NCBI RefSeq assembly: GCF_022869005.1
Contig: NZ_JALIEA010000011.1
Location: 494,775 to 558,774, forward strand
Direction of reading: 5' to 3'
DNA: 64,000 bases
Origin: Corynebacterium kalidii
GTDB taxonomy: Bacteria > Actinomycetota > Actinomycetes > Mycobacteriales > Mycobacteriaceae
Shown: one piece after another, positions 50,855 through 58,904 of the stretch
How positions within the stretch are numbered: position 1 is the first letter of the stretch
Layout: every line of letters starts with the position of its first letter
Notes under the pieces: generated by a model
What the model was told of the DNA's origin: nothing
Database searches by the model: none
What the model saw: the letters and a program-made list of their open reading frames with translations, nothing else
Position numbers and translations under genes: made by a program

Positions 50855-51758
50855 CCGCCTCACTGCCGCTGATTTCCCGGTCTCTGCTGAGCGCAGGGCT
50901 GGGATTCTTGCTGACCTCACCGCCGAGATGGATGTGGATACGGCGCGTTCGGCGGTTCCCTGTCTGACGTTCGTCACCGGGCAGCCGGCCGCCGGCAAGT
51001 CCCGGACGATCGACCGGATCTCCGCCAGGTTCGGCACCGCCCCGGTAGTCTTGGACTCCGACGTGATCCGGCTAAACCACCCGATGATGGACGAGATCAT
51101 CTCCCGTGATCCCCAGCGCATGGATGTGCTGTCCAACGGGCCGGTCGGCGAGTGGATGTCCGGTCTGATCGAGCATGCCCGGGAGTCCGGGTACAACGTC
51201 ATCATCGAAAACACCTTGACCAACCCGTCCCAGGTCGCCGAGACCGCGGGGAAGTTCCACGAGGCCGGCTATGAGGTCCGGGTCGCCGCCCTGGCCGTCC
51301 CCGAGGACGACAGTCGACTGGGGATCGTGCAGCGATACCTCACCGGCCTGGACAACGACCCCTATCCCCGGTGGACCACCGAACGATCCCACTCCTCTGC
51401 CTATACCGGCATGGTTGACGGGCTGGAGCAGATCACCGGGGTGGTCGACGCGATCGAGGTCTACAGCCGGTCCGGGGAGTCGCTGTACTCCGGGGTCGAC
51501 GGCGCGGCCGCAGCCACGGCGGTGACCGAGTACCGGGGTCTGCCCAAGGACGCCGACCAGCTCGCGCTCTGGGCCGCCGGGTACCTCGGTGTGGTGGACC
51601 GGCTCACTGAGCCGGGGATGATCACTGAGCAGACCCGTACGGTGATCCGCAACCTCCTGCACGATGCAGACCGCAACATCGACCTGGTCGATCTGCCTGA
51701 TGCCCACCTCCACCTGCATGGCCTGGTCTTCGACGCCAGTCCTCCTCGACGCCGGTAG
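50847..51758 (+). CDS. Zeta-type toxin kinase
   Basis: This 303-aa P-loop kinase has the Walker A TFVTGQPAAGKSRTIDRISA, a catalytic-type Asp in VVLDSDVIRLNHPMMDEI and a substrate-binding-like NVIIENTLTNPSQVAE. These match the zeta/PezT family, which phosphorylates UDP-N-acetylglucosamine and poisons cell-wall synthesis. The GTG at 50847 overlaps the antitoxin stop; a GTG at 50826 would lengthen it by seven residues. The C-terminal half is longer than in minimal zeta toxins. Toxicity is inferred. Confidence 0.8.
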   Translation: MTDRLTAADFPVSAERRAGILADLTAEMDVDTARSAVPCLTFVTGQPAAGKSRTIDRISARFGTAPVVLDSDVIRLNHPMMDEIISRDPQRMDVLSNGPVGEWMSGLIEHARESGYNVIIENTLTNPSQVAETAGKFHEAGYEVRVAALAVPEDDSRLGIVQRYLTGLDNDPYPRWTTERSHSSAYTGMVDGLEQITGVVDAIEVYSRSGESLYSGVDGAAAATAVTEYRGLPKDADQLALWAAGYLGVVDRLTEPGMITEQTRTVIRNLLHDADRNIDLVDLPDAHLHLHGLVFDASPPRRR

Positions 51759-51910
51759 CGAGCCCTGATCCGCTCAACGCCGACCCGCAGGTGTCCTCCA
51801 GGGGGCCCGCGGCACCTCCGCAGCCCGGCGGCTCTCACGAGCGCGAATAGTCCCCGAGAAGGCGGACACGCACGGGCCGCATAGGGAGATCGGCTGGGGT
51901 TGGTGTTCCT

Positions 51911-53095
51911 CTATGGCACCGGAGTAGCTGAGGAATCGATGAGGATCACGCTGCCGTTCCTCCGCGTGGTCTGCATCGCGAGCACCACCGCGGCGAGTAC
52001 GGCGAAGGCGACGCCGGTCCACATGGCGACCGCGGGGTCGTCGCCGACGAGACTGATGGTCACCGCGCTGATCGCGGTTCCCAGGGTCACTCCCATCGTG
52101 ATGACCGCGGTGTGGACGGTGCTGACGAGGTTGCCGGTACCGCCGACCTCCGCCACCCGGGTGACCAGTGCAGGGTTCATCGTCACCCCGGCCAGGCCCA
52201 CGACGAGGACCGTCGCCACGACCAGTGGCGGGACCTGTCCGAACAGCGCGAGCAGTGTCAGGGCGGTGAACAACAGCGCGTGGCCGAACCGGAGGACAGC
52301 GACGGCGTGCCGGTCGGCGAAGCGTCCGACGACGAGGTTGCCGATGAACGAGCAGGTGCCGTACCCGAGGAGGATCACGGTGGTGGCGTCGGACGAGAAA
52401 CCCGCGGTCTGCTCCAGCAGGGGAGTGAAGTAGGAGAATGCCGCGTAGGCCGAACCGATGGTCAGTAGGCTCACCAGGTACCGCGACCACAGACGGGGCG
52501 AGCGGAGGTTACGCACGTCCTGCGCGGCGTCGTCCTGGGAGGCGGCGTCGCGGTGGGGAAGTGCCAGTGCGCTGATGATGAACAGGAGCAGTGCGGCGGC
52601 GCCGAGCACGTAGAAGCTCGACTGCCACCCCCAGCGTCCGGCGATGAAATGCGACAACGGCAGTCCGATGACGGTGCCGACCATGATGCCGCCGAGCACG
52701 ATCGACACCGCCTCACCGATCCGGGCGGGTGAGGGAGCCAGGCGCGCCCCGTAGGTCACCGAGAGTCCGAACGCGGCACCGGCGAGGCAGCCGGTCACGA
52801 TACGGAGCAGCGCCAGCCACCAGTACTCGTGGACGAGCGGGACGAGGACCTCCAGGACCGCGTAGGCGGCCACGACCAGGAGGAGGGAGCGCTTGGGCGG
52901 GCTGTGCCGGGCCGCGAAGGCGAGGAGTGGCCCGCCCAGGGCCATGCCGAGGGCGTAGAGGGAGACCAGGAGTCCGACCTGGCCGGTGCTCACGCCCAGG
53001 TCGTCCGCTATCTCGGGCATCATGCCGGCAACCTGGAGTTCGCTCATGACCACAACGAGGATGGTCAGCATGAGCAGGTACAACTGCTTGGGCAT
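51911..53095 (-). CDS. MFS transporter regulated by an adjacent TetR
   Basis: This 394-aa DHA1-type protein starts MPKQLYLLMLTILVVVMSEL and has AGMMPEIADDLGVSTGQVGL in its first external loop. The motif C-like IMVGTVIGLPLSHFIAGRWG is present. The ATG at 53095 is preferred; a TTG at 53128 falls inside the operator. It lies downstream of the TetR gene on the same strand with its own operator copy, so it has a separate TetR-controlled promoter. A multidrug or metabolite exporter. Confidence 0.82.
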   Translation of the reverse strand: MPKQLYLLMLTILVVVMSELQVAGMMPEIADDLGVSTGQVGLLVSLYALGMALGGPLLAFAARHSPPKRSLLLVVAAYAVLEVLVPLVHEYWWLALLRIVTGCLAGAAFGLSVTYGARLAPSPARIGEAVSIVLGGIMVGTVIGLPLSHFIAGRWGWQSSFYVLGAAALLLFIISALALPHRDAASQDDAAQDVRNLRSPRLWSRYLVSLLTIGSAYAAFSYFTPLLEQTAGFSSDATTVILLGYGTCSFIGNLVVGRFADRHAVAVLRFGHALLFTALTLLALFGQVPPLVVATVLVVGLAGVTMNPALVTRVAEVGGTGNLVSTVHTAVITMGVTLGTAISAVTISLVGDDPAVAMWTGVAFAVLAAVVLAMQTTRRNGSVILIDSSATPVP

Positions 53096-53109
53096 CGAGG
53101 GGTTCTCTT

Positions 53110-53130
53110 TCTGTATTTGAAAGTCCAAAA
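53110..53130. promoter_or_regulatory. TetR operator copy before the MFS gene
   Basis: On the minus strand TTTTGGA-N8-TACAGA, matching the element at 53805-53825 in sequence and spacing. It is 15 bp upstream of the MFS start. Confidence 0.55.
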
Positions 53131-53180
53131 CGTGGACAGGGGTCGGTAGGGAAGCGCCCTGGTCGGGGCTGTGCGGTGGG

Positions 53181-53786
53181 TCAGGCTGTCTTCAGGCCGC
53201 TGAGCGTGAGCTCGACGACCCGGCGCAGTCCCTCTGGCCCGGTTCCTGCCTGGGCGAGGACGCGGACGCCGGAGATCAGCGAGACGACCGCCAGTGCGGT
53301 CTCGTGCGGTGGAAGGTCCGCCCGCAGGCTGCCGTCCCTCCGTCCCGTCTCCACGGCGGCGACGAGCAGGGACGTCTGGCGGGCCAGGCCACGGTCCAGG
53401 AGCTGCCCGATGCGCTCGTCCTGTTCGACGAGGTCAGGGGACATGCGCGAATTGACGACCATGCAACCGGCGGCATGGCCGTGCTCGGCCGCCGTGGCCT
53501 CCTCGTCGAGGATGAGGTCCATGACGGCGTCCAGCCGTTCGGCGCCGGTGAGGTTCTCGTCGTCGAGAGCGTCCGCCTGCCGTCCGCCGGTGTCGGTGAT
53601 GTAGTGCTCCAGTGCCCGGACGAAGAGTTCGTCCTTGGACGTGAAGGCGTTGTACAGGCTGCTGCGGCGCACGCCGGCGGCCGTGCAGAGCTGCTCGGTC
53701 GAGGTGTCGGCGTAACCGTGCACCCGGAACTGGGACACTGCGGCATCGAGGACGGCGGACTCGCTGAATTCCCGTGGTCTGGCCAT
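53181..53786 (-). CDS. TetR-family repressor
   Basis: This 201-aa protein has an N-terminal MARPREFSESAVLDAAVSQF and HTH TSTEQLCTAAGVRRSSLYNA, as in the AcrR-like/TetR_C_16-type group. The helical ligand domain includes AAGCMVVNSRMSPDLVEQDE. Operator copies occur before this gene and before the downstream MFS gene, so it probably represses both itself and the pump. The inducer is unknown. Confidence 0.87.
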   Translation of the reverse strand: MARPREFSESAVLDAAVSQFRVHGYADTSTEQLCTAAGVRRSSLYNAFTSKDELFVRALEHYITDTGGRQADALDDENLTGAERLDAVMDLILDEEATAAEHGHAAGCMVVNSRMSPDLVEQDERIGQLLDRGLARQTSLLVAAVETGRRDGSLRADLPPHETALAVVSLISGVRVLAQAGTGPEGLRRVVELTLSGLKTA

Positions 53787-53804
53787 GTCGGCGACGGTAG
53801 CACA

Positions 53805-53825
53805 TTTTGGATAGTGGAGTACAAA
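53805..53825. promoter_or_regulatory. TetR operator copy before the tetR gene
   Basis: TTTTGGA-N8-TACAAA on the plus strand, 19 bp upstream of the TetR start. The same pattern, in the opposite orientation, lies before the MFS gene. Confidence 0.55.
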
Positions 53826-53990
53826 AAGGCCAGCGGTGGTACGTCGACGGCTCGCTGTCGGCCCCTGCCAGCGTCGTGAGGGTCACGGCCCGGGCACGGA
53901 GCGGTAGCAATTCGCTAACAAGGTGAGCGAAATTGGCCGGATCGGTCTATGCTCTGAAGTGCCCACTCCACCTAGTGAAAGGACACCATC

Positions 53991-54188
53991 ATGGGGTTCG
54001 ACGACAAACTCAAGAACACCGCCCAGGACGCCGCCGGCAAGGCCAAGGAGGCCGCCGGGAACGCGACCGACAACGACAAGCTCAAGGGCGAGGGTAAGGC
54101 GGACCAGGCCAAGTCCAGCGTGAAGGACGCCGCCGAGAACGCCAAGGACAAGATCGCTGAAGGCATCGACAAGATCACCGGCAACTGA
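53991..54188 (+). CDS. CsbD-family stress protein
   Basis: This 65-aa, Lys/Ala-rich helical protein starts MGFDDKLKNTAQDAAGKAKE and has the repeated KxxGxxKA pattern of CsbD-like proteins. These are abundant small general-stress proteins of unknown mechanism. AAAGGACACC lies before the start. It precedes the LapA-domain gene by 20 bp, probably in one transcript. Confidence 0.88.
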   Translation: MGFDDKLKNTAQDAAGKAKEAAGNATDNDKLKGEGKADQAKSSVKDAAENAKDKIAEGIDKITGN

Positions 54189-54208
54189 CGGTAGGGAGGA
54201 GTCCACCG

Positions 54209-54469
54209 ATGAACGCTGACACGTCCGCACCCGACACCACCACCCGGCGCCGGTCGTCTGTCGGCCTGGTGGTCACCACGGCGATCGTCGTGATCGTCGC
54301 TGTCGCGCTGGTCATCCTGATCGGCCAGAACACCGAGCAGGTCGACATGGGCTTCCTCGGATGGGAATTCGCGTTCCCGCTCTCCGTCGGGCTCGTGGCG
54401 GCGGCCGTCGGAGGCGCGATCGTCGCGTTCGCGCTCTCCGGGATCATCGCCTTCCGTCGGAGACGATGA
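54209..54469 (+). CDS. LapA-domain (DUF1049) membrane protein
   Basis: This 86-aa protein has two hydrophobic helices (VGLVVTTAIVVIVAVALVIL, and VGLVAAAVGGAIVAFALSGI) separated by the LapA-type stretch NTEQVDMGFLGWEF and ending in RRRR. LapA-domain proteins are membrane assembly or envelope factors. GGGAGG precedes the ATG. It follows CsbD, consistent with a stress role. Confidence 0.82.
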   Translation: MNADTSAPDTTTRRRSSVGLVVTTAIVVIVAVALVILIGQNTEQVDMGFLGWEFAFPLSVGLVAAAVGGAIVAFALSGIIAFRRRR

Positions 54470-54485
54470 CACCGACGCCGCGGCT

Positions 54486-55220
54486 CTACAAGGAGTGCCG
54501 TCGGAACGCCACGGCATGCTCGACGCCCGCGAGCGCACCGGCCTCCGAGGTGACACCACCGATGAGGTCACGGGGCGCCGGGTGGTCCTCCAACGCGGCG
54601 AGGTAGACCTCGTGCTGCTCCAGGGAGGCGATGCTGCGTTCGACCGCCTCGACGGACACCGCGACCGCGTGCGTCGCCGGTCCCGACCCGAACATCAGCA
54701 GCTGGTCCGCCTGCCACCGGTCGAGCGGCCGCCCGTCGTCCGAGGTGATGTCGGGGAAGACCCACCGGTTCCCGGCGTCCCGCGCCGCGTCGAGGGCTAC
54801 CGTCCCCGCCACCCGGTGGTCGGCCTGGTTCAGGCCCCACGGCATCTCCATGTCCCAGCCCAGGGTGACCACGGTGGTCGGACGAACGTCCCGGACCACC
54901 GCCGCCACCGCCTTCCGCAAGTCCAGCGAGTACTCGAGCACACCGTCCGGGAAATCCAGGATCCGCAGGTCGTCGACGCCCACCTGGGCGCACGCGCGAC
55001 GCTGCTCCTCGGCGCGGGCCGGTCCGGTCTCGGCCGGGGACATCGAGTCGATACCGGCCTCCCCGGACGTCAACAGCAGGTACGTGACCGGGATCCCACG
55101 GTCGGTCCACTCCGCCACGGCGGCGGACGCACCGTACTCCATGTCGTCCGGGTGGGCGACGACGCACAGCACCCGGTCGCGGTCGTCGAGGTGAAGAATG
55201 TCGAGACGGTCGTCGGGCAT
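54486..55220 (-). CDS. PIG-L family deacetylase
   Basis: This 244-aa LmbE/PIG-L-type zinc deacetylase has the metal-binding motif VVAHPDDMEYGASAAVAEW near residue 22. A third ligand region lies in LGWDMEMPWGLNQADHRVAG about 115 residues later. Relatives include MshB and Mca of mycothiol metabolism and GlcNAc-derivative deacetylases. It is separate from mycothiol genes here, so the substrate is unknown. It converges on the LapA gene and is divergent from the phosphatase lipoprotein. Confidence 0.85.
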   Translation of the reverse strand: MPDDRLDILHLDDRDRVLCVVAHPDDMEYGASAAVAEWTDRGIPVTYLLLTSGEAGIDSMSPAETGPARAEEQRRACAQVGVDDLRILDFPDGVLEYSLDLRKAVAAVVRDVRPTTVVTLGWDMEMPWGLNQADHRVAGTVALDAARDAGNRWVFPDITSDDGRPLDRWQADQLLMFGSGPATHAVAVSVEAVERSIASLEQHEVYLAALEDHPAPRDLIGGVTSEAGALAGVEHAVAFRRHSL

Positions 55221-55357
55221 GGTCCAGCCTCCATTGCGGCGAAGAAACGTTCACGGCCGGGACGGGCGGTAGACACCCTCCGTCCACGTAGTCGTCATTC
55301 AAGCACGGGAACATGACGGTCACCACCCCTGATCACGCCGTCCCCAGCGAAGGACCC

Positions 55358-56299
55358 ATGACCACACGCCCCGCCCGCTTGTTCCCGCACCGTCGTGTCC
55401 TCCGCCCGCTCCGTGCCCCGGCGACAGTAGCGGTCCTCGCCGCCTCGATGCTGCTCGTCGGGTGCCAGGTCCAGCCGGCGGGCGGTGTCGCCGGGCTGAC
55501 GAACGTCGCCCACAGCGTGCAGGCCCCGGTCCTGGACACACCGCGGCTGGACACCGCCGACAACTTCCGCGACCTCGCCGGCACGGACCACGCCTACGAC
55601 ACCGGCGACGGCCACATGGCCACCGCCTCGGTGTACCGGTCCAACGCCCTCGAGGTCAGCGACGGGGACCTCGGCACCCTCGAACGCCTCGGCGTCTCCA
55701 CCGTGGTCGACCTGCGCACCGACACCGAGATCGCCGAGCACCCGGACCGGGTCCCGGCCGGGGCCGACTACGTGCACGTCGACGTGGTCGGCGGCGCCAA
55801 CACCGCAGCCAACCCCACCGACGGCCTCGACGTGAACTCCCCGGACGACGCCGCGACGATGCTCGGCGAGCTCAACCGCAGCTTCGTCACCGACGAGGGG
55901 ATGAGGGCACAGCTGGGGACGGCTGTCACCGCGATCGTCGAGGCGAACGGGCCGGTGGTCTTCCACTGCACCGCCGGCAAGGACCGCGCCGGGTGGTTGA
56001 GCGCGGTCCTGCAGCTCGCCGCAGGGGTCACGGAGAAGGACGTCGTCGCCGACTACCTCGCGACGAACGAGTACTCGCAGGAGCGTATCGACGCCACCAC
56101 GGAGCAGATCAGGGCGCGGGAGGGGGACGCGGCGGCGGAGACCTACGGGGTCCTGCTGGGGGTGCAGGAGAGCTTTCTGCGCTCCGGGCTGGACGCGATG
56201 AAGGAGTTCTACGGGGACGTCGACACCTACCTGGTCTCCGGCCTGGGACTCGACGTCTCCACCGTGCTGGAGTTGAAGGAGAAACTCGTCGAGGGGTGA
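55358..56299 (+). CDS. Secreted lipoprotein tyrosine/dual-specificity phosphatase
   Basis: This 313-aa protein has a basic signal sequence and lipobox LLVGC at about residue 33, so it is probably anchored on the outer face of the membrane. The catalytic P-loop is VVFHCTAGKDRAGWLSAVLQ (HCX5R), and DNFRDLAGTD and VYRSNALEVS are typical of the Y_phosphatase3/PtpB-like family. The ATG at 55358 with GAAGGA upstream is preferred to the ATG at 55313. Its substrate may be a phospholipid or phosphoprotein; mycobacterial PtpB is the closest known type. Confidence 0.83.
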   Translation: MTTRPARLFPHRRVLRPLRAPATVAVLAASMLLVGCQVQPAGGVAGLTNVAHSVQAPVLDTPRLDTADNFRDLAGTDHAYDTGDGHMATASVYRSNALEVSDGDLGTLERLGVSTVVDLRTDTEIAEHPDRVPAGADYVHVDVVGGANTAANPTDGLDVNSPDDAATMLGELNRSFVTDEGMRAQLGTAVTAIVEANGPVVFHCTAGKDRAGWLSAVLQLAAGVTEKDVVADYLATNEYSQERIDATTEQIRAREGDAAAETYGVLLGVQESFLRSGLDAMKEFYGDVDTYLVSGLGLDVSTVLELKEKLVEG

Positions 56300-56348
56300 G
56301 GCGGCGGACCGGCCGCGCGAACGGCCGGTGCCGTGGTTGACTCGGGGG

Positions 56349-56867
56349 ATGGGCTCTGACGACAACACATCCACCGACACTGCATCCACCGACCACCGGT
56401 ACAACGCCGTCGTGTCCGTCGTGACTGAGATCATGGACAGCTACGACGCCGCGCTGGACACCCTCGACGACGACACCGTCAACCAGTCACCGGTGCCCGG
56501 CGTCGTGAACACGGCGTTCGCGCTGGTCACCCATGTCCACGGCATGGCACACTTCTGGGGCGGCGCATTCATCGGGGGAGAGGACATCCCGCGTGACCGC
56601 GACGCCGAGTTCCGTGCGACCGGGACGGTGGCACAGGCGCATGCGCTGGTCGGGCAGGTCCGCGACAGGGTGCCCGGGTGGGCGCGTATCGCCCTCACCG
56701 AGGGGATCCGTAACCGGGAGGCCACGGGGACGTCGCGGCGTGACACCGCCGAGGTGACCCCCGAATGGGTCCTTGAGCACATCGTCCACGAACTCGCCCA
56801 GCACCTCGGCCACCTGGAGGTGTGCCGTGACGTGGTGGGGGTTGACGCCGCGCCGGGGCATTGCTAG
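56349..56867 (+). CDS. DinB / mycothiol-dependent enzyme-like (DUF664) protein
   Basis: This 172-aa four-helix-bundle protein has metal-binding histidines in THVHGMAHFWGGAFIG and HIVHELAQHLGHLEVCRDVV. This is the MDMPI N-terminal/DinB pattern of mycothiol- or bacillithiol-dependent transferases. ATG at 56349 has a G-run just before it; 56328 is an alternative. The enzyme may use mycothiol in detoxification. Its 3' end is nine bases from the MarR start. Confidence 0.75.
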   Translation: MGSDDNTSTDTASTDHRYNAVVSVVTEIMDSYDAALDTLDDDTVNQSPVPGVVNTAFALVTHVHGMAHFWGGAFIGGEDIPRDRDAEFRATGTVAQAHALVGQVRDRVPGWARIALTEGIRNREATGTSRRDTAEVTPEWVLEHIVHELAQHLGHLEVCRDVVGVDAAPGHC

Positions 56868-56887
56868 CTTAGGTGCATGCACATGCA
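56865..56887. promoter_or_regulatory. Leaderless promoter and MarR operator at the marR start
   Basis: TAGCTT (56865-56870) is a -10 element six bases before the ATG at 56877. ATGCACATGCA at 56877-56887 covers the start codon and recurs as its reverse complement at 57402-57412. Confidence 0.55.
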
Positions 56888-57356
56888 AGTAGATGACACA
56901 CCGGACGATGTCGGCGAGGCTGCCACGGTCGCGTGGTCGACCGTGGCGGCGTTCGCCTCCGCCGTCGACGCGGACCTGGACAAATGGCTGGCCGCCCGCT
57001 ACCGGGTGGGGCTGACGGAGTTCCGTGCGCTGACGTTCCTCGGCGACCTCCCGGCGAGGGAGTTGCGGGTCAGCGAGCTTGCCCAGCGTCTCGGGCTCAA
57101 CCAGAGTTCCGCGACGAGGCTGGTCAGTCGGCTCGAGTCCAAGGGGTTCGCCTACCGTGACGTGTGCGACGACGACGGTCGCGGTGTCTACGCCGTCCTC
57201 GACGGGGACGGGGAGGCGCTGCTGCGCGACGCGAGGGGGCCCTTCGCGCAACGGGTCCGGGACGTTCTCCGGGACCTCCCGGGGCACTTCCCCCACCTCA
57301 GTGCAGGCGCGGTCGACGGGGCACTGGAGGACGTCCGCTCGTTGCTGAAAGGCTGA
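56877..57356 (+). CDS. MarR-family transcriptional regulator
   Basis: This 159-aa winged-helix protein has FRALTFLGDLPARELRVSEL, the recognition helix AQRLGLNQSSATRLVSRLES and the wing DVCDDDGRGVYAVLDGDGEA. It probably autoregulates through the operator over its own start and represses the downstream FrnE-deaminase-SMR operon through a matching site. A perfect terminator follows the stop codon, so the downstream operon is a separate transcript. Ligand probably a toxic organic compound. Confidence 0.88.
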   Translation: MHMQVDDTPDDVGEAATVAWSTVAAFASAVDADLDKWLAARYRVGLTEFRALTFLGDLPARELRVSELAQRLGLNQSSATRLVSRLESKGFAYRDVCDDDGRGVYAVLDGDGEALLRDARGPFAQRVRDVLRDLPGHFPHLSAGAVDGALEDVRSLLKG

Positions 57357-57390
57357 CGCCCACGGTGCCCGTCCGTGGGCGCTTTTCCTT
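57357..57390 (+). terminator. Intrinsic terminator after marR
   Basis: CGCCCACGG and CCGTGGGCG pair perfectly (9 bp) around a 7-nt loop, followed by CTTTTCCTT. It begins at the first base after the marR stop. Confidence 0.8.
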
Positions 57391-57401
57391 GCCTAGAAAC
57401 A

Positions 57402-57412
57402 TGCATGTGCAT
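57402..57412. promoter_or_regulatory. MarR operator before the FrnE-deaminase-SMR operon
   Basis: TGCATGTGCAT is the reverse complement of the 11-mer at 56877-56887. It lies 29 bp before the FrnE-like gene and just after a possible -10 TAGAAA. Confidence 0.55.
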
Positions 57413-57440
57413 ACATCAACATCTACGACAGGAGATCATC

Positions 57441-58046
57441 ATGACCACCAGCATCGACGTCTATCTCGACTACGTCTGCCCGTTCTGTTTCCTGGTCGAG
57501 CCTGCGCTCGACGAGTTGAAGCGCGACCGCGACGTCGACGTCACGATCCGCCCGTTCGAGCTACGTCCGGACCCGGTCCCTACGCTGCGCCCCGAGGACG
57601 ACTACCTGCCGCGCGTCTGGGAGGCGTCGGTGTACCCGATGTCCGAGCGCGTGGGGGTGCCGGTCACCCTGCCGACCGTGTCTCCGCAGCCGCGCACGGA
57701 GAAGGCGTTCCTCGTGCTACAGCTTGCCCAGGAACACGGGAAGGCCGAGCACTACACCGAGGCGGTGTTCACCGCGTTCTTCCGCGAGGACAGGGATATC
57801 GGTGACGAGGACACGCTCATCGACATCGCGACCTCGGTGGGGCTCGACAGGGCAGAGGTGGTCGCCGCGCTGGACAGCAGCGACCGACGGGCGCGGCACC
57901 GGGCGGATCTGGACCATGCGGTGACCACCGTCGGGGTACAGGCTGTCCCGGCGATCGCCGTCGACGGCGTCCTCATCCCGGGTGTGCCCGGTGCCGCCCG
58001 GTTGAGGAAGGCCGTCGACCAGGCGGGGAAGGGGAGTGGCGCATGA
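57441..58046 (+). CDS. DsbA-family oxidoreductase (FrnE-like)
   Basis: This 201-aa thioredoxin-fold protein has the redox motif YVCPFCFLVEPALDELKR near residue 11 and a cis-Pro region TVGVQAVPAIAVDGVLIPGV near the C-terminus. FrnE and 2-hydroxychromene-2-carboxylate isomerase-like proteins act in polyketide processing, oxidative stress or glutathione/mycothiol chemistry. No signal peptide, so cytoplasmic. AGGAG precedes the ATG. First gene of the MarR-controlled operon, overlapping the deaminase gene by 4 bp. Confidence 0.85.
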   Translation: MTTSIDVYLDYVCPFCFLVEPALDELKRDRDVDVTIRPFELRPDPVPTLRPEDDYLPRVWEASVYPMSERVGVPVTLPTVSPQPRTEKAFLVLQLAQEHGKAEHYTEAVFTAFFREDRDIGDEDTLIDIATSVGLDRAEVVAALDSSDRRARHRADLDHAVTTVGVQAVPAIAVDGVLIPGVPGAARLRKAVDQAGKGSGA

Positions 58047-58549
58047 CCCGGGGCACGACCGGCGACACGGCACTGATGGTGTCCGCCGTCGAGCACGCGA
58101 TCACCCACGTCCGGCACGGTGGCCTCCCGTTCGTCGGGGTCGTCGCGGACGGTTCGGGGCGCCTGTCCTGTTTCGGGACCAACGACGTCCGTGACACCGG
58201 TGATCCCACGGCCCACGCGGAGATCGTCGCCATGCGCGACGTCCTCGCGCGCCGTGGGGCCGGCGGCCTCCGGGGGATGCACCTCTTCGCCACCGGCGAG
58301 CCCTGTGGGCTGTGTTTCCGTTTCGCCGTGGACCACGGCGTGGCCGCCATCTATGTCGCAGTCGACCGCGACCGCGTTGCCGGATACGGCTTCGACTACC
58401 GGGCGAGCTACCGGCACTTCGGGGTCGACGACGATCTCCGGGCCCGCCTGCTGCGTCCCCTGTCCGTCCCCCGGGACGGCGAACCATTCACGCACTACCT
58501 GACGCTCAACACCATCAACACCATCAACAACGAAGGAACATCATCATGA
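58043..58549 (+). CDS. Nucleoside/cytidine deaminase-like zinc enzyme
   Basis: This 168-aa protein of the cytidine/deoxycytidylate deaminase superfamily has the zinc motifs TAHAEIVAMRDVL and ATGEPCGLCFRFAVDHG (HAE and PCxxC). The overall layout resembles guanine deaminase/TadA-like enzymes, but a tRNA substrate is unlikely in this operon. It lies between an FrnE-like oxidoreductase and paired SMR exporters, suggesting chemical modification of a compound before export. The C-terminal tail TLNTINTINNEGTSS comes from 9-nt repeats ahead of the SMR start. Confidence 0.8.
   Translation: MTRGTTGDTALMVSAVEHAITHVRHGGLPFVGVVADGSGRLSCFGTNDVRDTGDPTAHAEIVAMRDVLARRGAGGLRGMHLFATGEPCGLCFRFAVDHGVAAIYVAVDRDRVAGYGFDYRASYRHFGVDDDLRARLLRPLSVPRDGEPFTHYLTLNTINTINNEGTSS
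58508..58531 (+). repeat. 9-nt AACACCATC repeats at the deaminase 3' end
   Basis: About two and a half copies encode NTINTIN and run into AACGAAGGAACATCATC, the ribosome-binding region of the overlapping SMR gene. Confidence 0.5.
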
Positions 58550-58866
58550 ACTGGCTCTACCTGGCTATCGCCATCCTCTTCGAGGTCGCTGTCGGCATCT
58601 CGGCAGGCAAGGCCAACGGCTTCAAGCACGCCTGGTGGACGGTGTCCACCCTGGTCTCCGGTGCGATCGCGACGTTCTTCCTCAGTCTGGCTCTGCTCAC
58701 CTTCGACGTCGGGGTCGGCTACGCCCTGTGGACGTCGCTGGCCGGTGTCGGAATCGTGGTCGTCGGGGCGCTCTTCCTCTCCCAGGCGCTGACCTGGAGA
58801 AAGCTCGTCGGCATCGGTGTCGTCATCGCCGGGGTCATCGGTCTCAACCTCGCCGGTACCGCGTGA
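58546..58866 (+). CDS. SMR-family efflux subunit 1
   Basis: This 106-aa protein has four membrane helices. The essential membrane glutamate is at about residue 13 in WLYLAIAILFEVAVGISAGK, and GVGYALWTSLAGVGIVVVGA lies in helix 3. It overlaps the deaminase gene by 4 bp. With the next gene it forms a paired (heterodimeric) SMR pump; the pattern is closer to SugE/Gdx than to EmrE. Likely substrates are small cations such as guanidinium, substituted guanidines or quaternary amines. Confidence 0.88.
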   Translation: MNWLYLAIAILFEVAVGISAGKANGFKHAWWTVSTLVSGAIATFFLSLALLTFDVGVGYALWTSLAGVGIVVVGALFLSQALTWRKLVGIGVVIAGVIGLNLAGTA

Positions 58867-58904
58867 CCGCCATCCTCCCCACCTCACTCCGAAAGGACTT
58901 TTCC

